From Zasmidium citrigriseum (Eukaryota > Ascomycota > Dothideomycetes > Mycosphaerellales > Mycosphaerellaceae): a stretch of 64,000 nt of DNA. Made by a program: the position numbers and the translations under genes. The notes beneath the pieces were generated by a model. That model saw only the letters and a program-made list of their open reading frames with translations. It was not told the origin of the DNA and ran no database searches. This document shows positions 55,667-64,000 of the stretch, in pieces. Within the stretch, counting starts at the first letter, position 1. Each line of letters begins with the position of its first letter. The DNA lies in NCBI GenBank assembly GCA_002786025.1, contig NHNW01000034.1, positions 248,001 through 312,000 of the forward strand, written 5' to 3'.

Positions 55667-58150
55667 CTAGACAATAATATCCAAATCATCATCATCCTCC
55701 TCAACAGTCGTCGCCTTGACATTCCCAGCACCAGGCAAACTATCCCTCCCCGGCTCCCGAATCCCCCTCTCCAAATTAAACCTCGCCTTCTTCTTGACCG
55801 GACTGCTGCTTCCCTGACTCCTCAGACTAGAATCCTGACTCCGTGGACGAGAAGCAGACGTCGTGTCCAATTTCATCTGTCCTCGTTCGGGACTGCCCAC
55901 TTTACTCTCTTTGGGTTGCAGTAGACCGGCTTTCCGCGCACCGCCCCAGCCCATGGGTTCAGAGGTCTTGGAGGCAGTGCTTCCGCCGTTGGGAATAGAT
56001 AAAGCGCCGAGGCCGAAGTGTTTCTTGCGGTCTTTCGCGGGACTGAGGTGTGCATCGCTGGCTTTCTTGCCTAGGAGGCCGAGTTCAGCGGCGGAGGGCT
56101 TGGAGAAGAGGGCATTTCTTGCTTCTTCGGCGGCGCTGACGTCTCTCCTGGTTGAGGAGGTAGTCGATGAGATGGTCGTCGACGAAGCCGTGTGCTGGTG
56201 CTTCGTACGCATGTACTCTGCTCCGACTCCCTTTCCCATCTCTCCCAACTTCTTTGCCAGATCCCTCTCCTTCTGGGCATTGGCGATTCTCTTCCGGCTC
56301 GCCTCCTCTTGGGTCATGTTATGCAGCGCGTCCGTGTCGTCAGCATCCAACAGACTGGCCGCACTCTTCCCACCCATGCCAGAATTGACGGTATACAGCT
56401 GACCGTATTCCCGATGATACGAGCCACCAGTCTTCTTGGTCCGGTCTTCCTTCGCGAGCCGACTCTTAATCTTGTCGTTCGGATTTCCGGCGCCGCGAAA
56501 CATGGTGTTGACCTCCATCCGCCCTTTGCGGTTCTTTTCGATTTGGAGCGAGATGTGGAACTCGCAAGCCTCCGTTTTGCGTTTGTTGATCCACTCGCCA
56601 CACGGCTGGCCATCTTTCTTGACTGCGCTACAGTAGCCCAGATCTCGCGCAATGCCGATTTCCATCACCGCATCCTCGCTGCTACCGAGCTTGAGGCTGA
56701 AGCGACCGTTGTTCTGATTGCCTTTGGGTGGTAGGATAGCAGGATTGAGAATAGCCAGGAGAGTGCCCGGTGTGAGTTTCCAGAACTGATTGAAGGCTGT
56801 GCCGAAGAGGAAGCAGTCGATTTCCCATTCCAAATCTGTTAGATGCAAGACCATGAACTTGTTCCGGGGTGTTTGGTAGTCCTCCTTTGCTTGCTCGGCT
56901 GTCTTGTGCGATTCGGCGTGAGAGAAGGGTTGTGATTTCGATGCGAGCACGGCAAAGACAACGTAGTCCGACTCGCAATCAGGAGCATCGTAATGAGGCG
57001 CTTTGACTTCCTTCAGAAGTCGTCGGAGTGAGTAGACCTCCTTCCCTTCCATCTCGCGACCTATTACTGAATGCTCAATGTTTCGCTTCTTTAAATGTAT
57101 TTTGGAAAATGGGTCGAAGCCGGCTTGGTCGTCACCCTCCTCGATTTCCAAAGAGGAGTCGCTACTACCTTCATCGTGGCCGGTCCCTGAGTCTTGACCA
57201 TACGCCCCGGGATTGAAGAGGGTTTTGGCATGCGCCTTGGGCTCTTTCTCGCGTGGCGTTCGAGCTGAAGCTGGTCGCGAAATAGGCGTTGACTTCTCTG
57301 GGACTGAGCCTTGCAATCGTCCTGCCGAAGATGGTCTTGCGTTGTTAACATCCTCTGCCAGCCTTGATATTCGCCCATTTGGTTTTGTCTCTGCCTCCCG
57401 CCGTGACGGGGTATTGGCTTTGGTGTGATTGAAACCAGAGCTCCGTAGCTTGTCCAGACGGTCCTTCTTGGCCTGTTTCTCTTCGGCCTCGTTCTTACTC
57501 TGAGCCAATCGCTCACTGAAGCTCTTCACCTTGGGTAGCTCATCTCGCTGCGCATGTTGTAAGGTCTGCCGCGACTCGGACCTCTTGATCTGACTTCCAT
57601 CTCGTGCCCTCTTAAGCGACACATCCTCTGCTCGCGGGACTGAAGTCAGACCCAGCCTCCTCCGTGCTGGTGACAGCTGCTCCTGCGGCTCTCTTATATT
57701 TCGCACCGGCGATACAGGCACTTCGACAGCAGATTTGTATAGTCGGGTGGGCGAAATGTTGGCTTTCCTGGGAGATGCTGAGCGTATGCTCTCCTGCCGG
57801 GATTCCCGTCCACTGCTTCCTCCTTCCCTCTTCTCTTTTGCCTGCAGTCTCTTCAACTTAAGCTTGGCCTGAATCTCCTGCAGCTTCAATTGCAGCGTCT
57901 CCTCGTCGTCTTCCTCCTGGTCATCGTCGTCCATGGCAGCCAGTTCCTGCAGCTTCTGGGAACTTCGCACCGATTTCCGCGCCGGGCTTGGACTTGGACT
58001 CCTCTCTTCAGCGCGATTCTGGTAATCCTGCCATCTCTTTCTCCCGCTTGGTGAGCTCAGCAGCGCTTGGAAGGGCGACTTGGGAGGCCATTGGGCGCCG
58101 TTCTTGTCGGGAGAGTGATGCGCTCGAGGCGACTCGCGGACAACGACCAT
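55667..58150 (-). CDS. MCM10: Mcm10 replication initiation factor
   Basis: A single-exon protein of 827 residues. The first half is disordered, Ser/Pro/Arg-rich with a Glu/Lys coiled coil (about residues 75-110). The conserved core begins near residue 350 (PFSKIHLKKRNIEHSVIG), the OB fold (VVFAVLASKSQPF, GTAFNQFWKLTPGTLLAILNP), then the zinc finger LGYCSAVKKDGQPCGEWIN with a Cys and His after it (ACEFH), the CCCH arrangement of Mcm10. The protein binds single-stranded DNA and the CMG helicase and is needed to start and sustain replication forks in the nucleus. It diverges from RNH202, another replication-linked gene, across 386 bp. Confidence 0.93.
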   Translation of the reverse strand: MVVVRESPRAHHSPDKNGAQWPPKSPFQALLSSPSGRKRWQDYQNRAEERSPSPSPARKSVRSSQKLQELAAMDDDDQEEDDEETLQLKLQEIQAKLKLKRLQAKEKREGGSSGRESRQESIRSASPRKANISPTRLYKSAVEVPVSPVRNIREPQEQLSPARRRLGLTSVPRAEDVSLKRARDGSQIKRSESRQTLQHAQRDELPKVKSFSERLAQSKNEAEEKQAKKDRLDKLRSSGFNHTKANTPSRREAETKPNGRISRLAEDVNNARPSSAGRLQGSVPEKSTPISRPASARTPREKEPKAHAKTLFNPGAYGQDSGTGHDEGSSDSSLEIEEGDDQAGFDPFSKIHLKKRNIEHSVIGREMEGKEVYSLRRLLKEVKAPHYDAPDCESDYVVFAVLASKSQPFSHAESHKTAEQAKEDYQTPRNKFMVLHLTDLEWEIDCFLFGTAFNQFWKLTPGTLLAILNPAILPPKGNQNNGRFSLKLGSSEDAVMEIGIARDLGYCSAVKKDGQPCGEWINKRKTEACEFHISLQIEKNRKGRMEVNTMFRGAGNPNDKIKSRLAKEDRTKKTGGSYHREYGQLYTVNSGMGGKSAASLLDADDTDALHNMTQEEASRKRIANAQKERDLAKKLGEMGKGVGAEYMRTKHQHTASSTTISSTTSSTRRDVSAAEEARNALFSKPSAAELGLLGKKASDAHLSPAKDRKKHFGLGALSIPNGGSTASKTSEPMGWGGARKAGLLQPKESKVGSPERGQMKLDTTSASRPRSQDSSLRSQGSSSPVKKKARFNLERGIREPGRDSLPGAGNVKATTVEEDDDDLDIIV

Positions 58151-58536
58151 GACGCTGGTCGGGGAATAGAAATCGGGCTATTGTGCGGTCATGGTGTTGT
58201 TTTGTTGTTGCGAAGGTTGCACACAGTCGCACTGGCGGACATGGATGGGTCGTTAAAGTGAAGCGGGAAGGATGCAGGGAGCTTGACGCGTGGACGTAAG
58301 GAGTCGCCCGAAGATAGTTAATGAGCATCTCAAAGCCATCAAGGAATAGTGAAGCTGCTAGCTAAATTTGTACCAACTTTATATTTGCCCGACCACTTCG
58401 CGGCTCGCGTTTATCTCCACGCGTTCAATTGGAACTTCTCTTCCACTTACCATCCCAACATCAGCACAACAACAGTCTTGAATACTGATACAACGAACCC
58501 TTCTTGGAAAGACAAGTATACATCAAGTACATTACC
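58151..58536. promoter_or_regulatory. divergent promoter between MCM10 and RNH202
   Basis: A 386-bp gap between the two start codons. An acgcgt motif (MluI cell-cycle box core, cacgcgttc) lies at about 58,420. MCB boxes drive G1/S replication genes in yeast, so co-regulation of these two genes is a fair inference, not shown. Confidence 0.45.
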
Positions 58537-59844
58537 ATGGCCAAAACACGAACGACCAAGAACAGCACAAGCAAGAAGGAGGACGAAGCAGAATCAACGC
58601 CCAAACCGACCCTCAAGAAACTCGACCCGAGCGTAGATAACCCACCGCAACTTTTCGTTCTACCCAAAGATGCCTCGACAGAAGCACGGATAGCGACCAT
58701 CCCCAATCCTGCAACATCAGCGCCCAATCGATACTTTCTTTGCCCGGAGAAGGGCTTCTATGAGTTCACGAGAGTCGCCGCCCCGAAGAAGCAGCACAGG
58801 AGTTGGTTGTTGGCGCCAGACCGCAATGAGGATCAGGATGATAGCGGAGAGAACGAAGAGAAGGATGATGGCTACGTGCTACAAACACCAGACATGTTCG
58901 TTGCTACTCCCGTAGACCCTCTCTTCCTCCTGCTTCCAGCATTGGCAGAGGACGGCGAGAGCACCGCACAGGAATATCTAGCATCCTCGGACTATGTGGC
59001 CAAATTGACGAAGACTTCACCTCATCTGGCGCAGATGTTACAACCAAGCAATCCTGGGAAACTGGAACAGTGCTTAGAGACGAGGATCGATGCAGTCTCT
59101 GATTGCATGGACATGGGCGATGAGAAGATGTACTCGTTAGCACTACCAAAACTGGTCAAGGAACTTGTCTCGAAGGCGAAGCGAATGACAGCAAAAGGCC
59201 TCCCCGCCAGCATGGAGAAGCGGTTTGTGAAGCAGCAATTGGATGTACCCGTACTCAGCATCAAGCGCGAGGAGAGCAGTATAAGCATCGCCAATGGTGA
59301 TGCAACAGGAGGTGCAGACTCCGAGCCTGCATCTGCAGATCAGTCACAAGAGACCGATGCGTCAGGCACGACAACAGCGACTGTGTCCACAGAGGCCACG
59401 TCTGTCTCGATCATGCCGGAGGGCGATGCTCAAGCTGCTGCACCAGAGGGTGTGATCAATCTCCTTCGCATTCGAGTCGCCCTCGACTTCCTCCTAACAA
59501 GCTATGTTCCGCCTTCCCTGCGCAGGCAACTCCAGCCTCTGATCTCAAATGCCGAAACTTCAGAGGTGGATTTCTCGCCACTGGACAAGCATCTGGAGCA
59601 TATCGCCAAACTCAAGAAGGAAGCCCAGGCTCTGCGATCACTCAGCGACAACATCTCCCGAAAGCGTAGCGCCATGGAGGATGACGAGGCGATGGAGAAG
59701 GCAGAGGCAAAGAAACGCAAGAAGGAGGAAGAGGAGCTGAAGAAGAAGAATACGAGTCAGGGTATCAAGAAGTTGGCGAAAGCAGACACAAGTGGCATGA
59801 AGAAGTTGAGTTCCTTTTTCACAAAGGCACTGGCGAAGAAGTGA
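58537..59844 (+). CDS. RNH202: RNase H2 subunit B (Rnh202/Ydr279 family)
   Basis: A single-exon protein of 435 residues. After a basic, disordered start (MAKTRTTKNSTSKKEDE) comes the triple-barrel segment (LFVLPKDAS, NRYFLCPEKGFYEFTRV, QHRSWLL), then the family's VATPVDPLFLLLPAL signature and the winged-helix part (LRIRVALDFLLTSYVPPSL). The C-terminus ends SGMKKLSSFFTKALAKK; MKKLSSFF is a PCNA-interacting-type motif at the position where RNASEH2B carries one. The RNase H2 complex removes ribonucleotides from DNA and RNA-DNA hybrids; subunit B is structural and recruits it to forks. Start chosen at the ATG in taccATGgcc. Confidence 0.9.
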   Translation: MAKTRTTKNSTSKKEDEAESTPKPTLKKLDPSVDNPPQLFVLPKDASTEARIATIPNPATSAPNRYFLCPEKGFYEFTRVAAPKKQHRSWLLAPDRNEDQDDSGENEEKDDGYVLQTPDMFVATPVDPLFLLLPALAEDGESTAQEYLASSDYVAKLTKTSPHLAQMLQPSNPGKLEQCLETRIDAVSDCMDMGDEKMYSLALPKLVKELVSKAKRMTAKGLPASMEKRFVKQQLDVPVLSIKREESSISIANGDATGGADSEPASADQSQETDASGTTTATVSTEATSVSIMPEGDAQAAAPEGVINLLRIRVALDFLLTSYVPPSLRRQLQPLISNAETSEVDFSPLDKHLEHIAKLKKEAQALRSLSDNISRKRSAMEDDEAMEKAEAKKRKKEEEELKKKNTSQGIKKLAKADTSGMKKLSSFFTKALAKK

Positions 59845-60218
59845 ACAGGAGAAGAGGATGAGCATTGGATCGAGCGTGGACTTGAGTATGAAGCGAAACC
59901 ATTGGATCACTTCAAGGGAAGGCACTACCCAATCGGCATGTTTGATAACCCACGATACCCGAACGACGCATCAAAGGCCGCACAAATGCAAAGATAGTCG
60001 ATTGAAGTGATTACAGACTCCAGCTCTTAAGTCCGCGGTTATATCACAATCTGACGCGATGTCGTGCTCGCCCCGCTGCCAGAGATCTCGGGCAGTCGGA
60101 GCTCTGCATTTCTAATAGTCGGCATAGCATAAACCAGCATGGATACCCTCAATGTATGATCAAGTGGACGACTTGACCTGAGAGGACCTCCAGAGAAACA
60201 CTTGATCGTAACGCAAAG
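59845..60218. other. intergenic, 374 bp
   Basis: RNH202 3' end and monooxygenase promoter; nothing further is recognised. Confidence 0.4.
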
Positions 60219-61610
60219 ATGTCGAACGAAAAGCAACTACACCTGACGGCCTTCATGCGGCCAGTCTCACTGCACACAGGAGCATGGCGATACCCAGGAT
60301 CATACCCAGACGCAAACTTCAACTTCAACCATCTGAAGTCCTTCATCAGGAAACTAGAAGCAGCCAAGTTCGATGCCTTCTTCATGGCCGATCATTTGGC
60401 CGTGCTGAATATGCCTCTGGAAGCCTTGAAGCGCAGCCACACGACTACATCCTTCGAACCATTCACACTACTTTCCGCCCTCTCGCAATGCACGGAAAAG
60501 ATCGGTCTGGCGGCGACAGCAAGCACTACATATGACGAGCCATACCACATCGCACGGCGATTTGCTTCGTTGGATCACTTGAGCAACGGCCGAGCGGCTT
60601 GGAACATCGTCACCACAGGCAACCCAGAATCATCCAAGAACTTCGGCCAAGACGAACACATGGAGCACAGCGATCGCTACAAGCGCGCCAGAGAGTTCTA
60701 CGACGTCGTCACCGGGCTCTGGGATTCTTTCGCCGACGATGCGTTCGTACGTGACCAGGAGAGCGGGATTTACCTGAACCCGGACAAGATGCATGTCCTG
60801 AACCACAAAGGCGATGAACTGAGCGTGCGAGGTCCACTGAACATCGCGAGACCAGTCCAAGGGTGGCCGGTCATTGTGCAAGCGGGACAGAGTGAACCTG
60901 GCCGCCAGCTCGCTGCTGAGACTGCTGAATTGGTCTTTTGTTCGCCGCGAGATCTCAAATCCGCAAGAGAGCTGTACGCAGACATCAAAAGCCGCGTCGA
61001 AAAGGCAGGACGGGACAGGAACCATCTCAAGATCTTGCCAGCCGCAATGATCATCGTCGGCGATTCTCCTGAAGATGCCCAGCAGAGACGTTTGAAGCTG
61101 GATAGCGGAGTCCACTACGACAGCGCCATAGCTTCCCTCTCCATAGCCCTCGGCTGCGACGCAAGCACCTTCGACCCCGACAGTCCCCTCCCATCCGTCA
61201 TCCCCGAAACAAACGCCAGCCACACAGCCCGCCAAGGCGTCATCAATCTCGCTGCTGAAGAAGGGCTTACGGTCCGCCAACTCGCGCAGCGGTATGGTGG
61301 ATACTCTGGTTTGGCTTTGGTCGGGAGTCCGGAGAGTATTGCGGATGAGATGGAGAGGTGGTTGGGGGAGGAGGCTTGTGATGGGTTTACGTGTGTTATG
61401 CCGTATTTACCACAGGGACTGGAAGACATCTGCGAACGTCTGGTGCCGGAGCTGCAAAGACGTGGCTTGTTTAGGCAGGACTACGAGGGGACGACGTTGA
61501 GGGAGCATTTGGGGTTGCCGAGGCCGGGGAATAGATTTTTTGATAAAGGTGGCGGGGAGAGGGAGGAGGGGAATGGTGAGGGAATAATACCGGGGACTGA
61601 GACGATGTGA
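60219..61610 (+). CDS. FMN-dependent monooxygenase, NtaA/SnaA/DszA type
   Basis: An intronless protein of 463 residues, the usual length. It shows the bacterial-luciferase-like TIM-barrel marks of the nitrilotriacetate monooxygenase branch: FDAFFMADHLAVL, TASTTYDEPYHIARRFASLD, SNGRAAWNIVTTGNP (flavin phosphate region), PVIVQAGQSEPGRQLAAETAE and the late GSPESIADEMERW. Such enzymes use FMNH2 supplied by a partner reductase and oxygen to cleave C-N or C-S bonds in amines, sulfones or xenobiotics. No signal peptide. The last 35 residues are Gly/Glu-rich. Intron-free and bacterial-like, it is a candidate for old transfer from bacteria. An alpha/beta hydrolase follows 284 bp downstream on the same strand. 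Confidence 0.9.
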   Translation: MSNEKQLHLTAFMRPVSLHTGAWRYPGSYPDANFNFNHLKSFIRKLEAAKFDAFFMADHLAVLNMPLEALKRSHTTTSFEPFTLLSALSQCTEKIGLAATASTTYDEPYHIARRFASLDHLSNGRAAWNIVTTGNPESSKNFGQDEHMEHSDRYKRAREFYDVVTGLWDSFADDAFVRDQESGIYLNPDKMHVLNHKGDELSVRGPLNIARPVQGWPVIVQAGQSEPGRQLAAETAELVFCSPRDLKSARELYADIKSRVEKAGRDRNHLKILPAAMIIVGDSPEDAQQRRLKLDSGVHYDSAIASLSIALGCDASTFDPDSPLPSVIPETNASHTARQGVINLAAEEGLTVRQLAQRYGGYSGLALVGSPESIADEMERWLGEEACDGFTCVMPYLPQGLEDICERLVPELQRRGLFRQDYEGTTLREHLGLPRPGNRFFDKGGGEREEGNGEGIIPGTETM

Positions 61611-61894
61611 ACGACCCGGCCATGGCTAGGTTTGGTTCGTAGGTGGTGGGTTGGTACATTGTTCAGCTCGCTAATTCACTTGATGATTAAGGTTAGGCGA
61701 AAGGTGCTTGGACCACCTGTGTTCGTTATGAGCTAGTGTCTTGCTTCATGTCACGATGAGGCTGATGAGTTACTAGCATTGTCGATTCTCCAAGCTGCAC
61801 TACGTCTCAATACCCAAAAGTATATAGGTGAGTCAAGGCGAATCTTTGAGAAATTGGCACAACTCCCTCACTTCCCTTCCCCAACTTCTCAACC

Positions 61895-62956
61895 ATGTTC
61901 CCCCAAACCCCATCCCCCAACGCAACCTTCTCCACAAACCCCAACTCCCTCTTCACCCCCTTCACCCTCCCCCTCCCCAACGCCGCAACCCTCACCGGCA
62001 TAGCCCACATCCCCCCAACCGGCCTCTTCCACGCCTCCCCCTCCAAACCCCTCCTAATCGGAATCCACGGCGCCTCCTGCTCAGCCTACTACTTCGACGC
62101 CAGTCCCGTATACACCGCAGCCACATACTCCGCCCTCACTGGCGTCCCGTTCGTGGCGTTCAATCGGCCGAATTATTTGGGGTCGAGTGGTTGGATTCGG
62201 AAGGAGGATGAGGAGGGTGTGAGTTACTTTGAGGAAGAAGCGAGATGGTATCATGAATACATCTTCCCTGCGCTTTGGGAGAAATTTGGAGAGCCGAATG
62301 GATGTAAAGCCATCGTGACGAATTCGCATAGTATGGCTGGGCCCACTACGATTATTGCCGCGGGGTATTACTCTCAAACCGAGCCAGAGAAGAGGAGGTA
62401 CCCTTGGGCGGGAATGGTAACTTTCGGAATTGGCGAGGAGCCTCTTCAGACGCAACTTGATGCTGCGGCGAAGATGGCGCGCGTGGAGTGGGATCCTGCT
62501 GAATTGCCTTTGGGCCATGAGCAAGGGGTTCATGTTGGGCCTTTCCCGAAGGAGGATAAGATCGCGCTGATGTTGGGACCGGTGGGGTGTTGTGAGGACG
62601 AGCTGAGGGAGGTGTGCTGGCAACAAAACACGCCCTTTCCCTTCGGCGAGCTCATCGATCTCAACGGGATCTGGCGTGAGAAGAAAGACGCCTTCAAAGC
62701 GAAGGTCGGAATTCCGGTGTTGTATGGTATCGGAACGATGGAGTGGCTGTGGAAGTACGAGCAGAAGCATTTGGAGATGTTCGTCAAGGGATTTGTGAAT
62801 TCGCCGAGGGTGGAAGGGGCGGTTGTGGAAGGGGCGCCGCATGCGATTGAGTGGAGTCGGATGGCGGGGGGTTGGTGGTTGAGGGTGTGCGGGTGGGCGG
62901 TGGAGGTGACGACGAGCAGGGAGATGGAGGGTTGGGGGTTGAAGGGGTATGAGTGA
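61895..62956 (+). CDS. alpha/beta hydrolase
   Basis: An intronless protein of 353 residues. LLIGIHGASCSAYYFD holds the oxyanion His-Gly; the nucleophile elbow reads NSHSMAG, so the usual first and last Gly of G-x-S-x-G are replaced by Ser and Ala, a variation tolerated in this fold. The catalytic His is probably in EGAPHAIEWSRMAGG near residue 315. No signal peptide. The N-terminus is Pro/Asn-rich and low complexity (FPQTPSPNATFSTNP). It could act on the product of the adjacent flavin monooxygenase, an inference from position only. Related fungal proteins are annotated as hydrolases of unknown substrate. Confidence 0.82.
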   Translation: MFPQTPSPNATFSTNPNSLFTPFTLPLPNAATLTGIAHIPPTGLFHASPSKPLLIGIHGASCSAYYFDASPVYTAATYSALTGVPFVAFNRPNYLGSSGWIRKEDEEGVSYFEEEARWYHEYIFPALWEKFGEPNGCKAIVTNSHSMAGPTTIIAAGYYSQTEPEKRRYPWAGMVTFGIGEEPLQTQLDAAAKMARVEWDPAELPLGHEQGVHVGPFPKEDKIALMLGPVGCCEDELREVCWQQNTPFPFGELIDLNGIWREKKDAFKAKVGIPVLYGIGTMEWLWKYEQKHLEMFVKGFVNSPRVEGAVVEGAPHAIEWSRMAGGWWLRVCGWAVEVTTSREMEGWGLKGYE

Positions 62957-63433
62957 AATATGTAGTAACAGTGTGAGTGAAGGAAGGAAAATGAAGCAAA
63001 AAGACACATCGCAGAACGTGCGATAGCCATATCGATCAAAACAAACACCAACCAAAACAGCAAAAACGTAACTCCCAAACAACGTTAGGAGAAGGGAAAC
63101 TCAATCTTACCGAAGACAAGTTTTTCTTTTTGATTCAAACCGACGCACATCACAGTGTCCGCAGCAGTCGCAAATTGCGCCGAGTCTGCCGGTCGGAAGG
63201 ATCGAACAGGGGACCTGAGATCGTTTCCTAGAATTTCAGTCGTCGCTTCCTACGACTGCGCTATGTCGGGCGGGGATCTGAGATCCCAAATTCTTGGTGG
63301 ACAGAGGTTTCGAAATGGTTTATGAAGGTGGAAAAGTTGGGCCGGGGTTTGGCCGGGCTTAGCGTGGTTTGGGTGAAGGTTTGGGATTTCGCCGACGATG
63401 GCTTCATCTCTATGCGTCCTGTGAAGAGTGTGG
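62957..63433. other. intergenic, 477 bp, containing a tRNA-like stretch
   Basis: Between two converging genes. It holds the tRNA-like sequence listed separately and nothing else recognised. Confidence 0.45.
63187..63271 (-). other. tRNA-like remnant with RNA polymerase III A and B boxes
   Basis: On the minus strand an A-box-like tagcgcagtcg (63263-63253) and an exact B-box core gttcgatcc (63207-63199) are spaced as in a tRNA gene. The acceptor and T stems do not pair (T-loop flanks ccctg and cttcc), and the anticodon arm is unclear, so I call it a degenerate tRNA or a tRNA-derived repeat, not a working gene. Confidence 0.35.
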
Positions 63434-64000
63434 CTACGAGGGGATCTTGTGTGGCCAGTCTGCGATGTATCAGTATCTTCCACGCGTTCTCGTGTGATTG
63501 GGAGACTTACGAAAAGCAGTTCTCTCCTCATTCGTCTTCACAACCTCTACACTCTCCCCAACACTGATCTCCCTTCCATGCGCCGTCTCCCTCTCCAAGA
63601 ATCCATACCGCCCAAAAACGGGGCTATACTTCGCCGCAGGATCGACTCTTCTATCCTTCGCCAAACCAGCCAGAACCTTTCCCTCCGGTCCGTCGGCAAA
63701 TTTGCCGTTGTCGAGGTCAAGATTCAAGCTCACGCAGCGGTTACAGTTCTGTGTGAGGATGACCCTTTTGCCGTCCTCCCCGATAGATAGCTCGGCCCAG
63801 AAGTCTTCGATGAACTCCTCTTTGGCACCACCGATGACGATGTTGGGACGGAACTTGCGGATGTCGGGGTTGATATCGGAGGGAAGGAGGCGTTTGACGT
63901 GGTTGAGGGAGGTCTCGGAGACGACGAGTACAGCGGCAACATCTGATAAGGCCAGGCCTTGTTCGTGTCGGTTCTCATTCTCCCGACTGGCAGCGCCTGA
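63434..64000 (-). CDS. MOSC-domain protein (molybdenum cofactor sulfurase C-terminal type), partial
   Basis: The minus-strand frame enters from the right edge, so the N-terminus is missing. Exon up to 63511, a 51-nt intron (63510-63460) and a last exon 63459-63434 ending HWPHKIPS. The MOSC signature is clear: RKFRPNIVIGGAKEEFIED then LTQNCNRCVSLNLDLDNGK with the conserved Cys, and a late KYSPVFGRYGFLERE. MOSC proteins bind the molybdenum cofactor or carry sulfur; the mARC-type members are mitochondrial amidoxime reductases. The part upstream, normally a beta-barrel MOSC_N domain, is outside the window. The short Trp-Pro ending fits the family. Confidence 0.85.

Noticed and set aside
62081..63082. 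A 333-codon minus-strand open frame
   Set aside because: Antisense to the alpha/beta hydrolase and low complexity (Pro/His/Arg-rich).

Overview
The window comes from a filamentous ascomycete, most likely a Dothideomycete. Genes are compact, with short GT-AG introns of about 45-75 nt, and carry fungal families (KapC-type bZIP, heme-thiolate peroxidase, CYP, HsbA-like protein). A 24-kb block is almost devoid of CA and TG dinucleotides, which is the footprint of repeat-induced point mutation (RIP, CpA to TpA). The class-level placement is inference.

Left arm (1-22,156): a RING-CH ubiquitin ligase (cut by the window edge) diverges from a Rad26/CSB repair ATPase. Next come a degraded HsbA-like secreted protein, an HSL-type esterase, KapC, two proteins I do not recognise plus a small zinc-ribbon-like protein, mitochondrial-type oligoribonuclease REX2, a secreted heme-thiolate peroxidase, an acidic protein, a small hydrophilic protein, an IlvD/Edd dehydratase and a hotdog thioesterase.

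Centre (22,157-46,368): one three-layer nested transposon, every layer closed by an exact target duplication. Outermost is a Fot1/pogo-like DNA transposon (A, TA duplication, 38-bp terminal repeats). Inside its transposase sits a Ty3/gypsy chromovirus (B, 212-bp LTRs, duplication ACTAA). Inside B, between protease and reverse transcriptase, sits a 13.3-kb Ty3-like element (C, 106-bp LTRs, duplication TAGTA). Removing each insertion with one copy of its duplication restores the reading frame of the layer below. C is the most unusual object here: tiny LTRs, gag and pol in one frame, then an extra forward frame of about 1,320 codons after integrase, with no domain I recognise. Element A landed in the stop codon of a membrane-protein gene, turning TAG into TAA and leaving the protein unchanged.

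Right arm (46,366-64,000): that membrane protein, a P-loop sulfotransferase-like protein converging with a cytochrome P450, a 2.3-kb stretch without a convincing gene, a secreted protein of unknown function, MCM10, RNase H2 subunit B (RNH202), an intronless NtaA-type flavin monooxygenase next to an alpha/beta hydrolase, a tRNA-like remnant and a MOSC-domain protein cut by the edge. Replication and repair genes (RAD26, MCM10, RNH202) are scattered among accessory metabolic genes. I see no secondary-metabolite backbone gene, CRISPR array or virus.
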